Below, in pieces: positions 33,829 through 46,237 of a DNA stretch of 64,000 nucleotides. Every line of letters begins with the position of its first letter. The stretch's first letter is position 1. Source of the DNA: Chamaelirium japonicum (Eukaryota; Streptophyta; Magnoliopsida; Liliales; Melanthiaceae); the NCBI GenBank assembly GCA_947650365.1, contig OX393549.1, positions 98,018,016 to 98,082,015 on the forward strand, written 5' to 3'. The notes beneath the pieces were generated by a model. That model saw only the letters and a list, made by a program, of their open reading frames with translations, searched no databases and was not told the origin of the DNA. Made by a program: the position numbers and the translations under genes.

Positions 33829-34900
33829 TCAGAGATGGACGACATTCCAAGGTCGCTCCAGGAGGTCGTCGTCTGCGGTCATCAACCGATAGGCCCCAAA
33901 TTCTCTTACCTCATGCACTATGTAGGGGCCTTCCCAGTTCGCCGCGACCTTTCCGGCATTGGGCTCCTGTGTATTGGTGAATACCTTTCGCATTACCAGG
34001 TCGCCGGGCATGAATGCCTGATGGCGGACTCTCTTATCGTAGGCGCGCTTCATTTTTTGTCGGTATCGGGCAAGGTGCAAGTTGGCACACTCCCTTAGCT
34101 CTTTGAGCTGATCGAGAGAATCGACGAGTAGCTCGTCATTGTTGATGTCGCCCACGGCGAGCCTTCGCTCCATTGGTAGCTCGGCTTCCGTGGGTAAAAT
34201 GGCCTCACACCCGTAGGCGAGGCTGAAAGGTGTTTCATTTGTTGAGCGACGGGGAGTGGTCCTATAAGCCCACAGCACCCCGTCGAGCTCTTTCTCCCAT
34301 AGGCCTTTCTTCCCTTCCAAGCTTTTCTTCAGGTTGTCTAGAATTACTCTGTTTGTAGCCTCGGCTTGCCCATTGCTCTGGGGGTACCTCGGAGAGGAGA
34401 ATCTTAGGTTTACTCCATATTCGGTGCAAAAGCTTTTAACCAAGCGATTGTCAAACTGGCAACCATTATCAGTGATAAGTACCCGGGGTAGATCGAATCT
34501 GCAAAAAATATTCTTCCAAAGAAAATTTTTTACTTGTTTTTCGCCGATCTTGGCCAGCGGAACCGCTTCCACTCATTTGGTGAAGTAGTCCGTGGCTACC
34601 AAGACAAACTTTCTTTGTTGCGTCGATATGGGGAAAGGTCCCACTATGTCGAGCCACCACTGTTGGAAAGGCTAGGGGCTCACCAAAGGGTACAGCTCTT
34701 CTACGAGCATGTGGTTGATCATGGCGTGCTTCTGGCACTGGACGTACCTTTGGGCAACCTTCAAGGCGTCTTGCTCGAGGGTGGGCCACCAGTACCCCTG
34801 CCTCCTCACCTTCCCGGCTAGAGATCGCCCACCGACGTGATTGCCGAGCTCGTCGAAGTGGATGCGACCTAGCACTTCATCGGCTTCTGGGGGCTCCATA
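33829..34900 (-). pseudogene. Gypsy integrase
   Basis: Minus-strand integrase catalytic core and C-terminal domain. LITDNGCQFDN, the PQSNGQAEATNRV Glu motif, WAYRTTPRRSTNETPFSLAYG and GDLVMRKV are visible. The N-terminal zinc-binding region (H near NHVGG, CQKHA) lies at the end of the preceding frame at about 34690-34840. The second Asp motif and the join to the upstream frame are broken by frame change and stop codons. Confidence 0.85.
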
Positions 34901-36042
34901 TATCTGAGATTGGGCCCATCGAAGGACTTTCGGAAGAGGCAGTCCCAGCGAATGAGATAGCAACCTGCACGATTCTTCATCCGCCGGGCTTCTTCTCTAT
35001 CATCAGGAAGATTGCCTTTCTGGAGGTAGTGGATGATCGGTGTGGTCCAACCGGTGGGCAGTACCTCAGATGAGGTTTGATTTACTACGCTCTCACCGAG
35101 TTGGATCTGGGAGCGGTCCTGCACTTCAATCACAATCTGCTGAGCTTCAGAACCTCCTAGCAGGGAGGCCGCGTTGGCCAGGGCATCAGCCCGTTTATTA
35201 CTGGATCGGGGGATTTGCTCGAACGAGATCCTCTCGAACTTTGTAGCCTTGCCTTTCACCAAGTCCACGTAGCTCGCCATTCGCGTATCCCGAGAGACGT
35301 AGTCACCATTGACTTGGCAAACGATCAATTGGGAATCACTAAAGACCTTTAGCTTTCTAGCGCCAACCTCTTTGGCGAGCTCTAAATCCACTAAGAGCGC
35401 CTCGTATTCTGCTTTGTTGTTGGTGGCGGCAAAATCAAGCCGAATGGATTTCTCAAGAATTACCTCTTTGGCGATCAGTGTGACCTCGATTCCTGCTTCG
35501 GATGCATTGGACGAGCCGTCGACAAAAAGCTCCCAATTTTCCATAGATGTTTGCTTGGCCTGGGAGGACTCCCCTGGCTCGCCCAGAAACCTCGCCTTCC
35601 CAGGGTGTGCCTCAGTTGGCTCATCCTCCAAGGAAAGGACTGGCTCTTCCAAAGGGAAATCCGCCAAGAAATCGACAAGAGCTTGCCCTTTGACTGTAGC
35701 TCGCGGGACATATTCTAGTCCATAAGTGGCGAGCTCGGCAGACCACCAATAAAACCTTCCGGCCAACGAAGGCTTTGAGAGCGCGCTCTTCAAGGGGTGC
35801 TCCGTGATGACTCTGATGGAATGCGCTGATAAGTATGGATGGTGCTTTCTTACGGTCAAGACCAAGGCCAGAGCGACCTTCTCAATTGGTCGGTACCAGA
35901 GCTCAACGGGGAGCATCATATGACTCACGAAGTATACAGGCCTTTCTAGCTTCGTTTTTTCCACTACAAGGACCCCGCTTATCGCATTCTTGGTGACGGA
36001 GAGATAGACGCCAAGCTCGTCTCCCGCTTTGGGCTCCGCCAA
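34672..36042 (-). pseudogene. Gypsy RNase H plus second, archaeal-like RNase H
   Basis: The 456-codon open stretch has a Ty3-type RNase H first (GVYLSVTKNAISGVLVVE, RPVYFVSHMML, about residues 10-130). A second RNase H of the plant or archaeal type follows (WELFVDGSSN, NKAEYEALLVDLELA, VFSDSQLIVCQV, NKRADALANAAS, about residues 165-295). The catalytic D, E and D of the second domain are present. The integrase zinc-binding region starts near the end. Confidence 0.9.
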
Positions 36043-36056
36043 AATGGGGGGACTGG

Positions 36057-37145
36057 CTAGATAGTCTTTTGGAAGGAGAGCTCACATCTCTCATCCCAGT
36101 GAATGTTTGCCCCCTTGCGAAGCAGTTCGAACAAAGGATGACAACTGTCGGAAGACTTTGAGATGAAGCGATTTAACACCACGATTCGCTCGCTCAACCT
36201 TTGAACTTCCTGCCGTGTCCTTGGCGAGGGCCTTTCGACGAGTGCCCTGATTTGTTCGGGATCAACCTCGATCCCACGATGGGTGACCAGGCATCCCAAG
36301 AACTTTCCAGAGGTCACTCCGAATGCGCACTTCGCCGGGTTCAGCCTCATTTGGAATTTCCTCAAGACATCAAAGATTCCTCTGAGGTCGGCAACATGCT
36401 CTTCCCGCTCTCGACTCTTCACCAAGAGGTCATCTACATAAACCTCGACATTTTTGCCGATCTGATCTTTAAACATACGAGTGACTAACCTTTGGTAGGT
36501 TGCTCTAGCGTTCTTGAGCCTGAAAGGCATCACCCAGTAGCAAAAAAGCTTCTGGTATCCCGCTCCAGAGTAGAAAGCGGTCTTCTCCTGATCGTTGATG
36601 TGGAGAGGTATCTGATTGTATCCAGAATACCTATCCATGAAGGAGAGAGCCCGGAACCCGACGACCGTATCAACTAGAGCTTCGATCCCGGGGAGCGGGA
36701 ATCTATCCTTCGGGCATGCTTTGTTGAGGTAGAAGAAATCTATGCACACCCTGACAACTCCACTCTTCTTTGGCACCGCCATGATATTAGAGATCCACTC
36801 AGGGAAGTATGCCTCTCAGATGAAGCCCGCCCGCTCCAGCTTCTCTACCTCTGTCGCGACTGCAGCTGCCTTCGAGGCAGGGATGTGCCGGGCTTTCTAT
36901 TTAACCGGAGGGAAGTCGCGCGAAGTGTCTAGACGATGGCAGATGATCTCTGGGTCGATCCCTGGCATGTTGGCAAAGCTCCATTCGAACACGTCGCGGT
37001 AATCTTTGAGAAGTTTTGACAAAGAGGAGACCTCGACTTGGGTCAATGACGTCCCAAGGTAGGTAACCCTCGGAATGCCATCATCTCCGATATCGATCTC
37101 TTGGAGGGGCTCCGCAACATGGGACTTTCCCGGCACAGTATCCAC
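36057..37145 (-). pseudogene. Gypsy reverse transcriptase
   Basis: The RT palm is recognised from FMDRYSGYNQIPLH, the intact catalytic motif VEVYVDDLLVKS and LNPAKCAFGVTSGKFLG. The upstream segment (37145-36897) carries the usual IDPEIICHRLD leader. A stop near 36780-36815 separates the two frames. It primes minus-strand synthesis when functional; here it is inactive. Confidence 0.9.
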
Positions 37146-37286
37146 TGGGCGACCTTCCGTACCATGCTCTCGACTAACGCTGCTTTTACCTGGGCGGCCT
37201 ACCCATGGGGGTGAAGTGAGTGTCTTGCAAGGTGGGGGAGTCGTTATTGGACTGTCCGGAAGCTCGTACGGAGTGGCAGCTAACTG

Positions 37287-37720
37287 CTAGGAGGGTATCG
37301 ACCTCTTGGCCTCTGAGGTGGTGAGGTGGTGGACGTCATGCTCGCATCTGGTAGCAGCGACCTGATCACCCCGGATGACCATAAACCCCGTTGGAGTAGG
37401 GAATTTGAGGGCCTGGTGATTGGGCGAGGACGCCACATTCATCTGCCTCAGCCAAGGTCGCCCAAGGATGGCATTGAATGCGGATTGCCCATCGACCACA
37501 GCAAAGCGAGCTTGTCGAACCTCAGGGCCCGCCGTCAAAATCAGGGTGATCTCCCCTACCACTTTAGCGACCTCACCCGTAAAGCCGCTAAGGGAGCCCG
37601 TCGATGGAAACAAATCATCTTGTCGCAACTCCATTCATTGGAAAGCGGTAAGAAGAGGATATCCACGGCACTTTCGGAATCTACTAAGATACGCCGCACT
37701 TCTATATTGACCATCATAAG
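37287..37720 (-). pseudogene. Gypsy protease
   Basis: Retropepsin-like region with VDSESAVDIL (about 37660-37690), where the usual DSG/DTG Gly is Glu, and the family-typical AFNAILGRPWL (about 37455-37490). The active-site change would inactivate the protease independently of the frameshifts. Confidence 0.75.
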
Positions 37721-38059
37721 GCGTATAACGAGGGTTCGTTATGTGGGGTAACGACCCCGACCATATCATCTTCTAAGAACCATAAGAAGTCGCGAGATTC
37801 TAATCTTGGCGTTTAAAGCAAAGTAGGGATTAGGGAGATTGAGTGCACCTTTTGTATCCACTCCACTTCTCTCACTTGCCTCCGGGCTTCATTGCTGACC
37901 GCAGCTCGCCCAGGCACCCGGTGATGGTGTGGCAGATCACAGGCCCGCCTGGGGGAGGTGGTGGTAGAGCGGGCTCTGCTGGTCGCGCCCGATCTCCTTC
38001 TCGAGGGGCTCATACGGGAACCACCTCGAATCACCTTGGTGGCGAGATAAATTGGTCCA

Positions 38060-39232
38060 GATGACCCAGAGCGACGAGGTCCTCCAGATGGTTCTTCAGA
38101 GCGCGACATCAATTGGTGTGGTGCCCGGCACCTCTATGGAACGCGCACCGCCGGGTGTTGTCGGTGGAGCCGGGCTCACCCTGCTGAAGAGGAGGGGGGT
38201 ACTAGACGAAAGGCTCGCTCCGGACTTGGTGCAGTATTTGTCTAGAAGAAAGGGTCATTACTGTGAAATCCTGCTCCCCCGGACCAGGAGGTAGGCGCCA
38301 ATTCGTCGGCCTTTCGGTCGCCGCGATCGGAACCTCTATGGGTAGCACAGCCGGTATTGCTGGTGGGTTGGGCACTGGCACCGTCGGAGGCACCTTGTGC
38401 CGTTCCACGGCCTTAATGATGAGAGGTCGCAAAACGGGCAGAGGCCGTTGTTCGATCGTCTTCCCCTTTCGGTCGAGCACCACATCTTCAAGCTTGATGT
38501 GTTGTTGGACAAGTACGAAGAGCTCGACCATTGTGTGGGGGTCGGAGATAACGAGCGCGTCGTGGAGCTTGCTCCCTTCAGGAAGCGCGCTCTTGAAGGC
38601 ACTGACCGCCGTACGGTCTTGCCCAACTGAGTCCTCCAGGGCGAGGTGGGCACTTCGAAACCACATCGAGAAACATCGAAGGGTCTCTCGAGCCCCATAG
38701 TCAGGGTGAATAGTGACTCGATCCTCTTCGGTAGTTGGCGGTTGCAGCGGTATTGCTCCAGGAATAACCCAGAGAGCGTGGGGAAGTTTGGAATGGAATA
38801 GGAGGGCAGCTTGTGAAACCAATTCAAGGTGGAACCAGTCAGACTGCTGGGAAATGCATGGCACAGGATGTGGTCCTGGTCATGGAAGAATAGCAACTTC
38901 CGGTAAGCCAAGAGGTGGTCCACAGGATCTTTGGACCCGTCGAACAGCACGAACTTTGGCCTAGTGCTGAGGAAAACCCCCTTAGTGAACTTCACTCATG
39001 AAGGGCGAACTTCCTCCACGAGCGACGAGGTCTTCCAAGAGATCGACGAGCATACTAGATGGCTGCCAGCGTCCGAGGGGACCCTACCAAAATGGCTGCG
39101 CAGGCCCTAGACGATCATGCACACTCCCTCTTGGTCGATCCAGGCGCTCGTTGCGATGGTGCTCGGGAGCGACCTCGTGGTGGCCACTATACCGCCTCTC
39201 GAATAGCTGCCTTGGCGCCGGGGTTGGTCGAT
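38060..39232 (-). pseudogene. Gypsy gag, C-terminal part
   Basis: Gag capsid signature in two overlapping frames. FVLFDGSKDPVDHLLAYRKL (38950-38890) passes after a frame change to WFRSAHLALEDSVGQD and VELFVLVQQHIKLEDVV. The end has a CAFHRGAGHHTN.C.ALKNHLEDL zinc-binding-like motif (about 38060-38150) interrupted by a stop. The N-terminal part continues at 50182-50646, on the other side of the copia insertion. Confidence 0.85.
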
Positions 39233-39237
39233 GAGAG

Positions 39238-41369
39238 TGTTGGAAACAAATCAGAGGCGCAACGGAAGACGGACTCGATCTTAGGATCGATACGGTGTGC
39301 GATACATTTTTTAAAATTTTCTTAAGAAACAATCAAATGCGCAAGATTAAAACGAAATGCAAGCGAACCCCTATGGTCATCTATCGAAACACACCATAAA
39401 AATTATATATGTAATTCAATAGATCTAGGGTTTAGTTTATTATACCTCCATGCGGGATTTAGCACTGTGATGTTAATCTTCCAAGTTGATGATGACGGAA
39501 GTATCCACGTGCGTGGGAGAAGTCTCGTTCTTCTTCGGGTACACCCGATCTCGCGAATCGACCTGGATCCTTGCACTCCAATCTCTGAGTGCTTCGGAGT
39601 GCAAGCTTTCTCTTCTTCTTTATCACACACTCTATGAGGAGAAGAAGATGAGATAAAAAAGATTTTCTCTTCACACCTTAGGTCAAACCAAAGAGTGAGA
39701 GAGATGAGTGCCCAAGAGAGAGAGGGAGGCCAAAACCGAACACAAGGGAGAGAGGGATCAGTCTTTCTCTGAAAAATCTGAATGAGGCTCGGTTTTCCTT
39801 ACCTAATATGCCTTGAAAACCGTGCCCCCCCCTCTCTCCTTGTCCATATTAACCGTTCCCCCTTCTCTCTCTCTCATTAATCCTCAAAAATAAATGCCCA
39901 CTATTGTATAGTTGTCATATTTGGTTTTGCAATTAAAGGGAATAGATTCAAATCATTTCAAATCTGAATTAATCCCTTTAAATATGAATTTGATGGCCAT
40001 GCATATTTACCCTAATGAGGGGGGCGACCACTAGGGCATGCGGGATATTTTGAAATGGCCAAAATGCCCCCCATGCATCTAGTGGCCATCCACCTCATAC
40101 GGAAGCATACATGGTCCATCTCCGTGCATGATAAAGTACTCTTACACTTAGGGCACCTCATCCATACCTATTTGACATACCATGGAATGATGAATAGTAT
40201 TTTTACTATTTACTGGGGTGCCCTCAGTAAAACGTGGGGTGCCCCTATAGTAAAAATCACTAAACACACAGACCGTGTTCTAGTGCGGCACGCACATATG
40301 AAATGAACTCCTTATGGAATTATGGCAACATCGTGTGTCCCTACACTACTCTGGGGTTGCTCCCTAGTGAACACACTTAGTCCTGTGCAACCATCATGCC
40401 CTAGTGCAATGCACTCACGGAACACAGGATGATTAAGGAATTATTTCTTCAACTCATATTGTGCTGTGAGACAAGAAGAAAGTTATGATCCGTAATGATC
40501 ATGGATAAGGTGGAACCTTCAGGGACTAGGATTCATGGCTTCCAACCGGACCCGATCGACACACTACCCAAGTGTCCCTGTCAATTCTCTGGGTCTCGGT
40601 TAACCTGCGTGGCCACCCGGAGTGCGACGCAGGCTGCCTTCAATTCTTCCAGACTTACTAAGCTCTCTCGCATACCCCTGCTCTTCGCTTAGTTAGGTAA
40701 TTAGATGTCCCTTCACTCGGTGCAGTACCTCCGGTTATTTTGGCCAAATAACCGAATTCGGTCTAACAGCTCAACTGTTAACCATCAGGCATGGTTTTAA
40801 TACGGTGTATGTCAGACCAAGGAACGTACCTCCCAATGGGGATATGAATAGCCTGCATGAGTGGCATACCGATGCAACGCCAGCCTGGCAACCCAGCTCA
40901 CCGTGGTATTGGGTCGTGGTTAGATCCCTCACACGTTAGTGAACCAAAGTTACCCAAACTGGTTAGTCCACCGATTATGGTTTCTCAGTGTTTAGGACTT
41001 ATTACCCTAAGCAGAAACACGACTATGTGCGCCGGTGTCTGCTCACCGATCTGTGCACCGTGTTGGTTCTGTTCAGCAACAGACACTGTGCTTGGCAATG
41101 ACCATGGTGGAGAAACCCATGCTCTGTCATTCCAACAGCTTAACCTGATAAGGCGACCAACCCTAATCAGAACTACGAATAATTTAGGCTAATAGCACTA
41201 ATCAACTGAGTCTCCCACTCAGATGAACCACTATACAACCATGGCTCTTTTTAGTTTAGTATATAGAACACGTATAATACGCACCAATTAAGCAATTCTA
41301 ATATAAATATCAACTTATTTATTAATTAACCATGGTTTTTACAAGCCCTAGACCATATCTTACTCAACA
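39238..41369 (-). repeat. Copia-1 3' LTR (left copy)
   Basis: 2132 bp. About 5% different from the right LTR over the first 245 bases by eye. It lacks an 80-odd base block present in the right LTR at 49449-49533 (CCATGTGTCAACTTGAGCGG and onward). Confidence 0.92.
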
Positions 41370-41386
41370 ATCTCCCACTTGGTCTA
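41370..41386 (-). other. Copia-1 polypurine tract
   Basis: The minus-strand sequence AAGTGGGAGATT lies directly next to the 3' LTR and would prime second-strand synthesis. Confidence 0.65.
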
Positions 41387-41629
41387 GCGAGGAAAAACGG
41401 TTCTGACTCCCATAGCTTCTACATGCTGCTCAAACGCCTTTGCCGGAATCGCCTCTGTAAAGGGATCAGCAACATTGTCTGCAGATGCTATCTTGGTCAC
41501 CGCTACTTGCCCTTCCTTCTAAAACTGTCGACTCAAGTGGAACTTGCGTTCGATATGTTTTCCCTTCTGGTGGTGTCTTGGCTTCTTGGCCTGTGCTACC
41601 TCTCCACTATTATCACAATAAGGACAATA

Positions 41630-42165
41630 GGTGACTGAGCCTCTGGTATGCACCCTAAGTCCAATAAGAACGTTTTGAGCCACACCGCCTCTTTTCCAGC
41701 CTCGTACGCTGCGACGTACTCAGCTTTAGTGGTGGAGTCTGCGATGCAACCTTGCTTCACACTCCGCTAACTTACTGCTCCTTTTCCTAACATGAAAACA
41801 TAATCTGAAGTTGATTTTCTCGATTCCACATCTGACATAAAGTCAGCATCCGTGTATCCAATCGGCGTCAAGTCCTGTGAAGTGTAGACTAACTCATAAT
41901 CCCTCGTACGACGAAGGTACTTGAGTATACTCTTTACATCAGTCCAGTGTGCTGGACCCGGGTTCGATTGAAACCGACCCATCATATTTACTGCAAAACA
42001 GATATCTGGCCTCGTGTACTGCATGACATACATTAGACTACCCACTGCTGAAGCATAGGGTATCTTTTGCATCTCTGGCTTCTCCTTAGGTGTCTTAGGA
42101 CATTGATCCTTAGATAATTTCAAGCCATATCTGAATGGCAAGAAACCTTTCTTGGAGTCCTGCAT
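41630..42165 (-). pseudogene. Copia-1 RNase H
   Basis: Copia RT/RNase H region with YASAVGSLMYVMQYTRPDI, ILKYLRRTRDYELVY and the YTDADF.SD catalytic Asp. The Glu motif TKAEYVAAYEAGKE lies beyond a stop near 41770. Confidence 0.88.
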
Positions 42166-42225
42166 GCTGAATCTGGCCAGTATCTTATCTATATAAGCAG
42201 CTTGTGAGAGCGAGAGAATCTTGTT

Positions 42226-42745
42226 CTAGCGATCTTGAGTTACCTTAATCCCCAGAACATAACTCACCTCACCTAGGTCTTTCATGTCGAATTGCGAGGA
42301 TAACCAAACTTTTACCGTAGATAATGTTCCTACGTCATTTCCAATCAGTAGTATATCATCTACATAAAGTACTAAATATACCACTGTAGTATTATCACTC
42401 CTTTTGTACACACAAGGTTCATCCTCATTTTGATCAAATCTGTATGAGCGGATTGTCTGATCAAAACGGATATTTCAACTTCTGGATGCTTGTTTTAGTT
42501 CATAGATGGACCTCTGAAGTTTGCAAACCAGATCTTCCTGACCTACTGACTCAAAACCTGGAGGCTGCATCATATATATGCCTTCCTCTAAATCTCCATT
42601 GAGGAAAGTTATATTGACATACATATGCCAGATCTCCCAATCATAGTGGGCTGCGATGGATAAGAGGATTCGAATAGACTTAAGCATATCTACAGGTGAG
42701 AAGGTATCGTCATAATTGATCCCTTCTCGTTGGGTAAAACCCTTG
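42226..42745 (-). pseudogene. Copia-1 reverse transcriptase
   Basis: YVNITFLNGDLEEGIYM corresponds to the MDVKTAFLNG motif with the first catalytic Asp replaced by Tyr. QRSIYELKQASRS and LVLYVDDILLIGND follow, the latter with its catalytic pair intact. A frame change separates 42475-42687 from 42226-42411. Confidence 0.88.
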
Positions 42746-42749
42746 GTAA

Positions 42750-44894
42750 CTAATCTAGCTTTCTAAGTCTCAACGGAACCATCGGGTCCTCTTTTCTTCT
42801 TGTACACCCACTTACACCCAATAGGTTTAATATTGGGTGATGGTGCAATAAGTGTCTAGACATTATTTTGGGACATAGATGCAATTTCTGTCTCCATGGT
42901 TTTTGCCAAACAAAACTGTCAGAAGATTTCATCGCCTCATCATAGCTCAAGGGATCATCCTCCTGAATCTCTGGATCGACTAATAAAGTCTCTCTATAGT
43001 ATCTTTCAGGAGCTCTGATTTGTCTCCCACTGCGACGAGGTAATGGTGGTACTGAGCGATTTGTTTCTACAGTCTCTGGTATACTAGTTTTAATGTTACC
43101 TCTTTCCTCTATGTTACTGGATGTGCTACCTCTACCAGTACCCAATAGCTCTTCCAGAACTACCTTACTGGTTGGCTTGTGGTCCATAATATAGTCCTGC
43201 TCTAGGTAGATGGCATTTGTAGAAACGAGTACCTTCTTATCCTCAGGATCATAGAATATACCACCTTTTGTTTCGTTAGGATAGCCTATGAACAGACATA
43301 CCTTAGACTTAAGTCTCCATCTTATCCCTCTTGTCCTTCTGTACATGTGCAGAACATCCCCATATTCTAAAATGCTGCAGTGTAGGCTTTCGCTTTGACC
43401 ACAGTTCTCTAGGAGTTAGAGTCACTGATTTAGATAAGACATGGTTTAAGATATAAGGTGCTGTTAATAGGGCATATCCCCAAAATGTCTAGCATAACTC
43501 ATCATACTACGGGCCATGTCCAACAAGGTCTGATTCCTTCTCTCAGAAACTCCATTCTGTTGTGGTGTACCTGGAGCAGTCAACTGGGATACAATCCTAC
43601 TGTCTCTAAGATACCCAAGGAACTCGTCCGATAGGTACTCACCTCCTCGATCAGATCGAAGGGCTTTCACATATCTACCAGTCTGCTTTTCAACTTCGGC
43701 TCTAAATTCTTTGAACTTGTCAAAGGACTCAGACTTTCGATGTATTAGGTAGATATAGCCATATCTTGAGTAATTATCTAGTAAACGTGATGAAGTACTC
43801 ATGGCCTCCTATCGCCTGGACGCTCATGGGCAGAGGCGGAGCTAACTAAGGCTCAGTGGGGGCAGCTGCCCCCACTGGGTTTTAAAATCTAACTATAAAT
43901 TACCTTTGCCCCTCTGATGTTTAACACTTAACCCCTTGTAGTTTATATTGTTTCAAAACTCTCCCTAAAGTTTGATAGGTTAGCACAATACCCCTTTTGT
44001 GAACTTCTTAATTTCCTCATTTGCTAATTTTATCTGATCAAAACTGAATTAAAGACACAAAATATAATTTTTTAAGTATAAAGGGGTTAAGTGTTTTTGA
44101 GCTAAACTTCAGGAGTTTGTATCTCCTCCAGTCGGTCGGTTCGATCGGTAAGACTGACGCACATCAAAGCCGCATGCGGCTGGATTATGATTCACTTTCG
44201 GCTCGCTTGCCTTCGTGCGGCTGTGATGCGCACGGGCCCACCGATCAAGGCCAACCGACCAAAGGAGATCCGAACTCAAACTTCAGGGGGCAAAGTGTAA
44301 TTTATCCAAATTTTAATACCCCTTAGAGGCATATCAGTCTAGCCCTATGGTGTCATTATCCTACTAAAACCAAGAAGGGTCACCAGATACAATTAGTGCA
44401 TCTGGAAAAAAAAAACCGATTCATCTCCAGCAATCAACCTCGACGGCGACCTCGCAATGCTCGCAGCTCGTAGGCCGCAGCCTCGCTTAGGCCACACCGG
44501 TGCACCTCACGGCCTGCTACTCTGCTAGGCTGACTCTCGAGCGTCGATTCCCCTGCATGACTGCATCTAGTGTCCCTCAAAACAATAGCTTGGTATGTTC
44601 TATCCACGCTCACACTATCATGAAAAGAGGAAAATTTTAGATTTTTGAATTTTCTTGCCCCCACTAGAGTGAATTCCTGGCTCCGCCACTGCTCATGGGT
44701 CCACATACATCAGAATGAACTAACTCTAATATCTCTGTGGCCCTATTCCCTTTGGCTTTAAAAGCCCTCTTGGTCATTTTGCCCTCCAGACAAGACTCAC
44801 AGGTTGGAAGGATCTCTGAGGGATCTGTTTCCAGAAGCCCGGCCTTGACTAACCTATGAATTCTATTTGAGGCAATATGCCCAAGTCTTAGATG
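42750..44894 (-). pseudogene. Copia-1 integrase, split by a MITE
   Basis: The N-terminal zinc-binding segment (GHIASNRIHRL, CESCLEGKMTKRAF) lies at about 44740-44890. After the MITE the core resumes with DNYSRYGYIYLIHRKSES, KALRSDRGGEYLS and the APGTPQQNGVSERRNQ Glu motif, then a C-terminal region ending in TNAIYLEQDYI. The core and C-terminal part are in different frames. Confidence 0.85.
43831..44691. mobile_element. hAT-like MITE, GGCGGAGC family, 861 bp
   Basis: The ends are CAGAGGCGGAGCTA and the inverse of CAGTGGCGGAGCCA. The exact 8-bp TSD CTCATGGG flanks it (43823-43830 and 44692-44699). No coding capacity. It is the innermost layer of the nest and interrupts the copia-1 integrase. 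Confidence 0.88.
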
Positions 44895-46237
44895 TCACAA
44901 TAGAGTTAGATTTTCTGAAGGTTTCTTACGTTTATATGAGTTAATATTCAAAGCGGTTATGTTTTCTTTCTCTGATTTAGGACTTAGAATATAGAGACTG
45001 TTCTGAACTATTCCTCTAATAATGAAGGTTCCATTCATTCTAATAGACACACCAGATGTATCAAAAAGAACTGAATAACCATCATTCACCATAGAAGAAA
45101 CAAAAATTAGATTACGTCTCAAAGACGGTATATATAATACGTCTCTTAAAATCAAAGTCTTTTCATTAGAAAAAGATAAATAAACATCTCCAACTGCTTC
45201 TGCGATTGCAACAGCATTAGTCCCCATGCTCAGGACCACTTCCTCGTCAAGTAGCCTTCTACTTACTTGGAACCCCTGTAAAGAGTTACATGCATGGTCA
45301 GTGGAACCGGAATCCACAATCCAAGATGCAAAAGAACTGCTACTTGAAAGAAGTGACTCAACTACAAGTATCTGAGAATTACCTGTCCCAGCACCCTGAG
45401 GCTTTGTGCAATCCTTTTTCCAATGGCCCTTTTTGCCATATCTGAAGCACTTCGTGCTTGGTGACTTCATCTCTCTTGACTTAGAGGTGCCCACATGGCT
45501 CTGCAGAGGCCCTGCCTTCAGCTTCTTGTTCTTAGGCTTCTTGCTTATAGGCTTCTTAGCCTTCAGTACAGCTCTGCGCTTAGCACTTAATGCCTCACCT
45601 TTAACCTTGAACCCGTCTTCTGCTGCCTGGAGAGCTCCAAGAAGCTCTGCATTTGTCATCTTCAACTTGTTAAGGTTGAAGTTAGTGACAAAGCCTTCAA
45701 ATGCTCCAGACAGGGACGCAAGGAAGATATCAGTCATAACCTCGTTATCCAACACAAGGTTCATGGTAGCCAGTTCGTTCTGGAACCCAAGTATTTTCAG
45801 CATGTGTTCCCGGACAGGCATCCCTTCGGACATCTTAGTGCTAACAAGCTTTTTCATTGTGAGGTAGCGCGTTACGCGGCTATGCCCCTCAAATATTTCT
45901 TTGAGGTATAGCATCATATCAGAAGCATCAGGTATTTCTTCGACTTGCATCTGTAGAGTTGTCGCAAGGAAGCTATGATATATCACTTGCACATCTCATT
46001 AGAATCTCGCCAGTCGAAGAAAGCCTTGGTCTCTGCCTCAGTGGCATCTGGGCCCGGTAGGTTCGGTTCCTGAGTAGTTAGGGCCATGGTGTGTTTACTG
46101 ATCCTCAGAACAAGCATGAGGTTGCGTTTCCAGTCCTCATAGTTAGGACCCATAAGCTTGTTATCATTTAGGATGGCAGATAAGGGGTCTAGTTTGGTCA
46201 TCTGAAAAATAAATAGAAATATATTAGAATACTTCAT
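44895..46237 (-). pseudogene. Copia-1 gag and protease
   Basis: The gag start MTKLDPLSAILNDNKLMGPN is at about 46202-46143; after a frameshift near 45990 it continues to 44895. The zinc knuckle reads CFRYGKKGHWKKDC, with the second Cys replaced by Tyr. The protease site WIVDSGSTDHAC and the downstream LILRDVLYIPSLRRNLI are intact. The gag binds the RNA genome in the particle and the protease matures the polyprotein. Confidence 0.9.
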
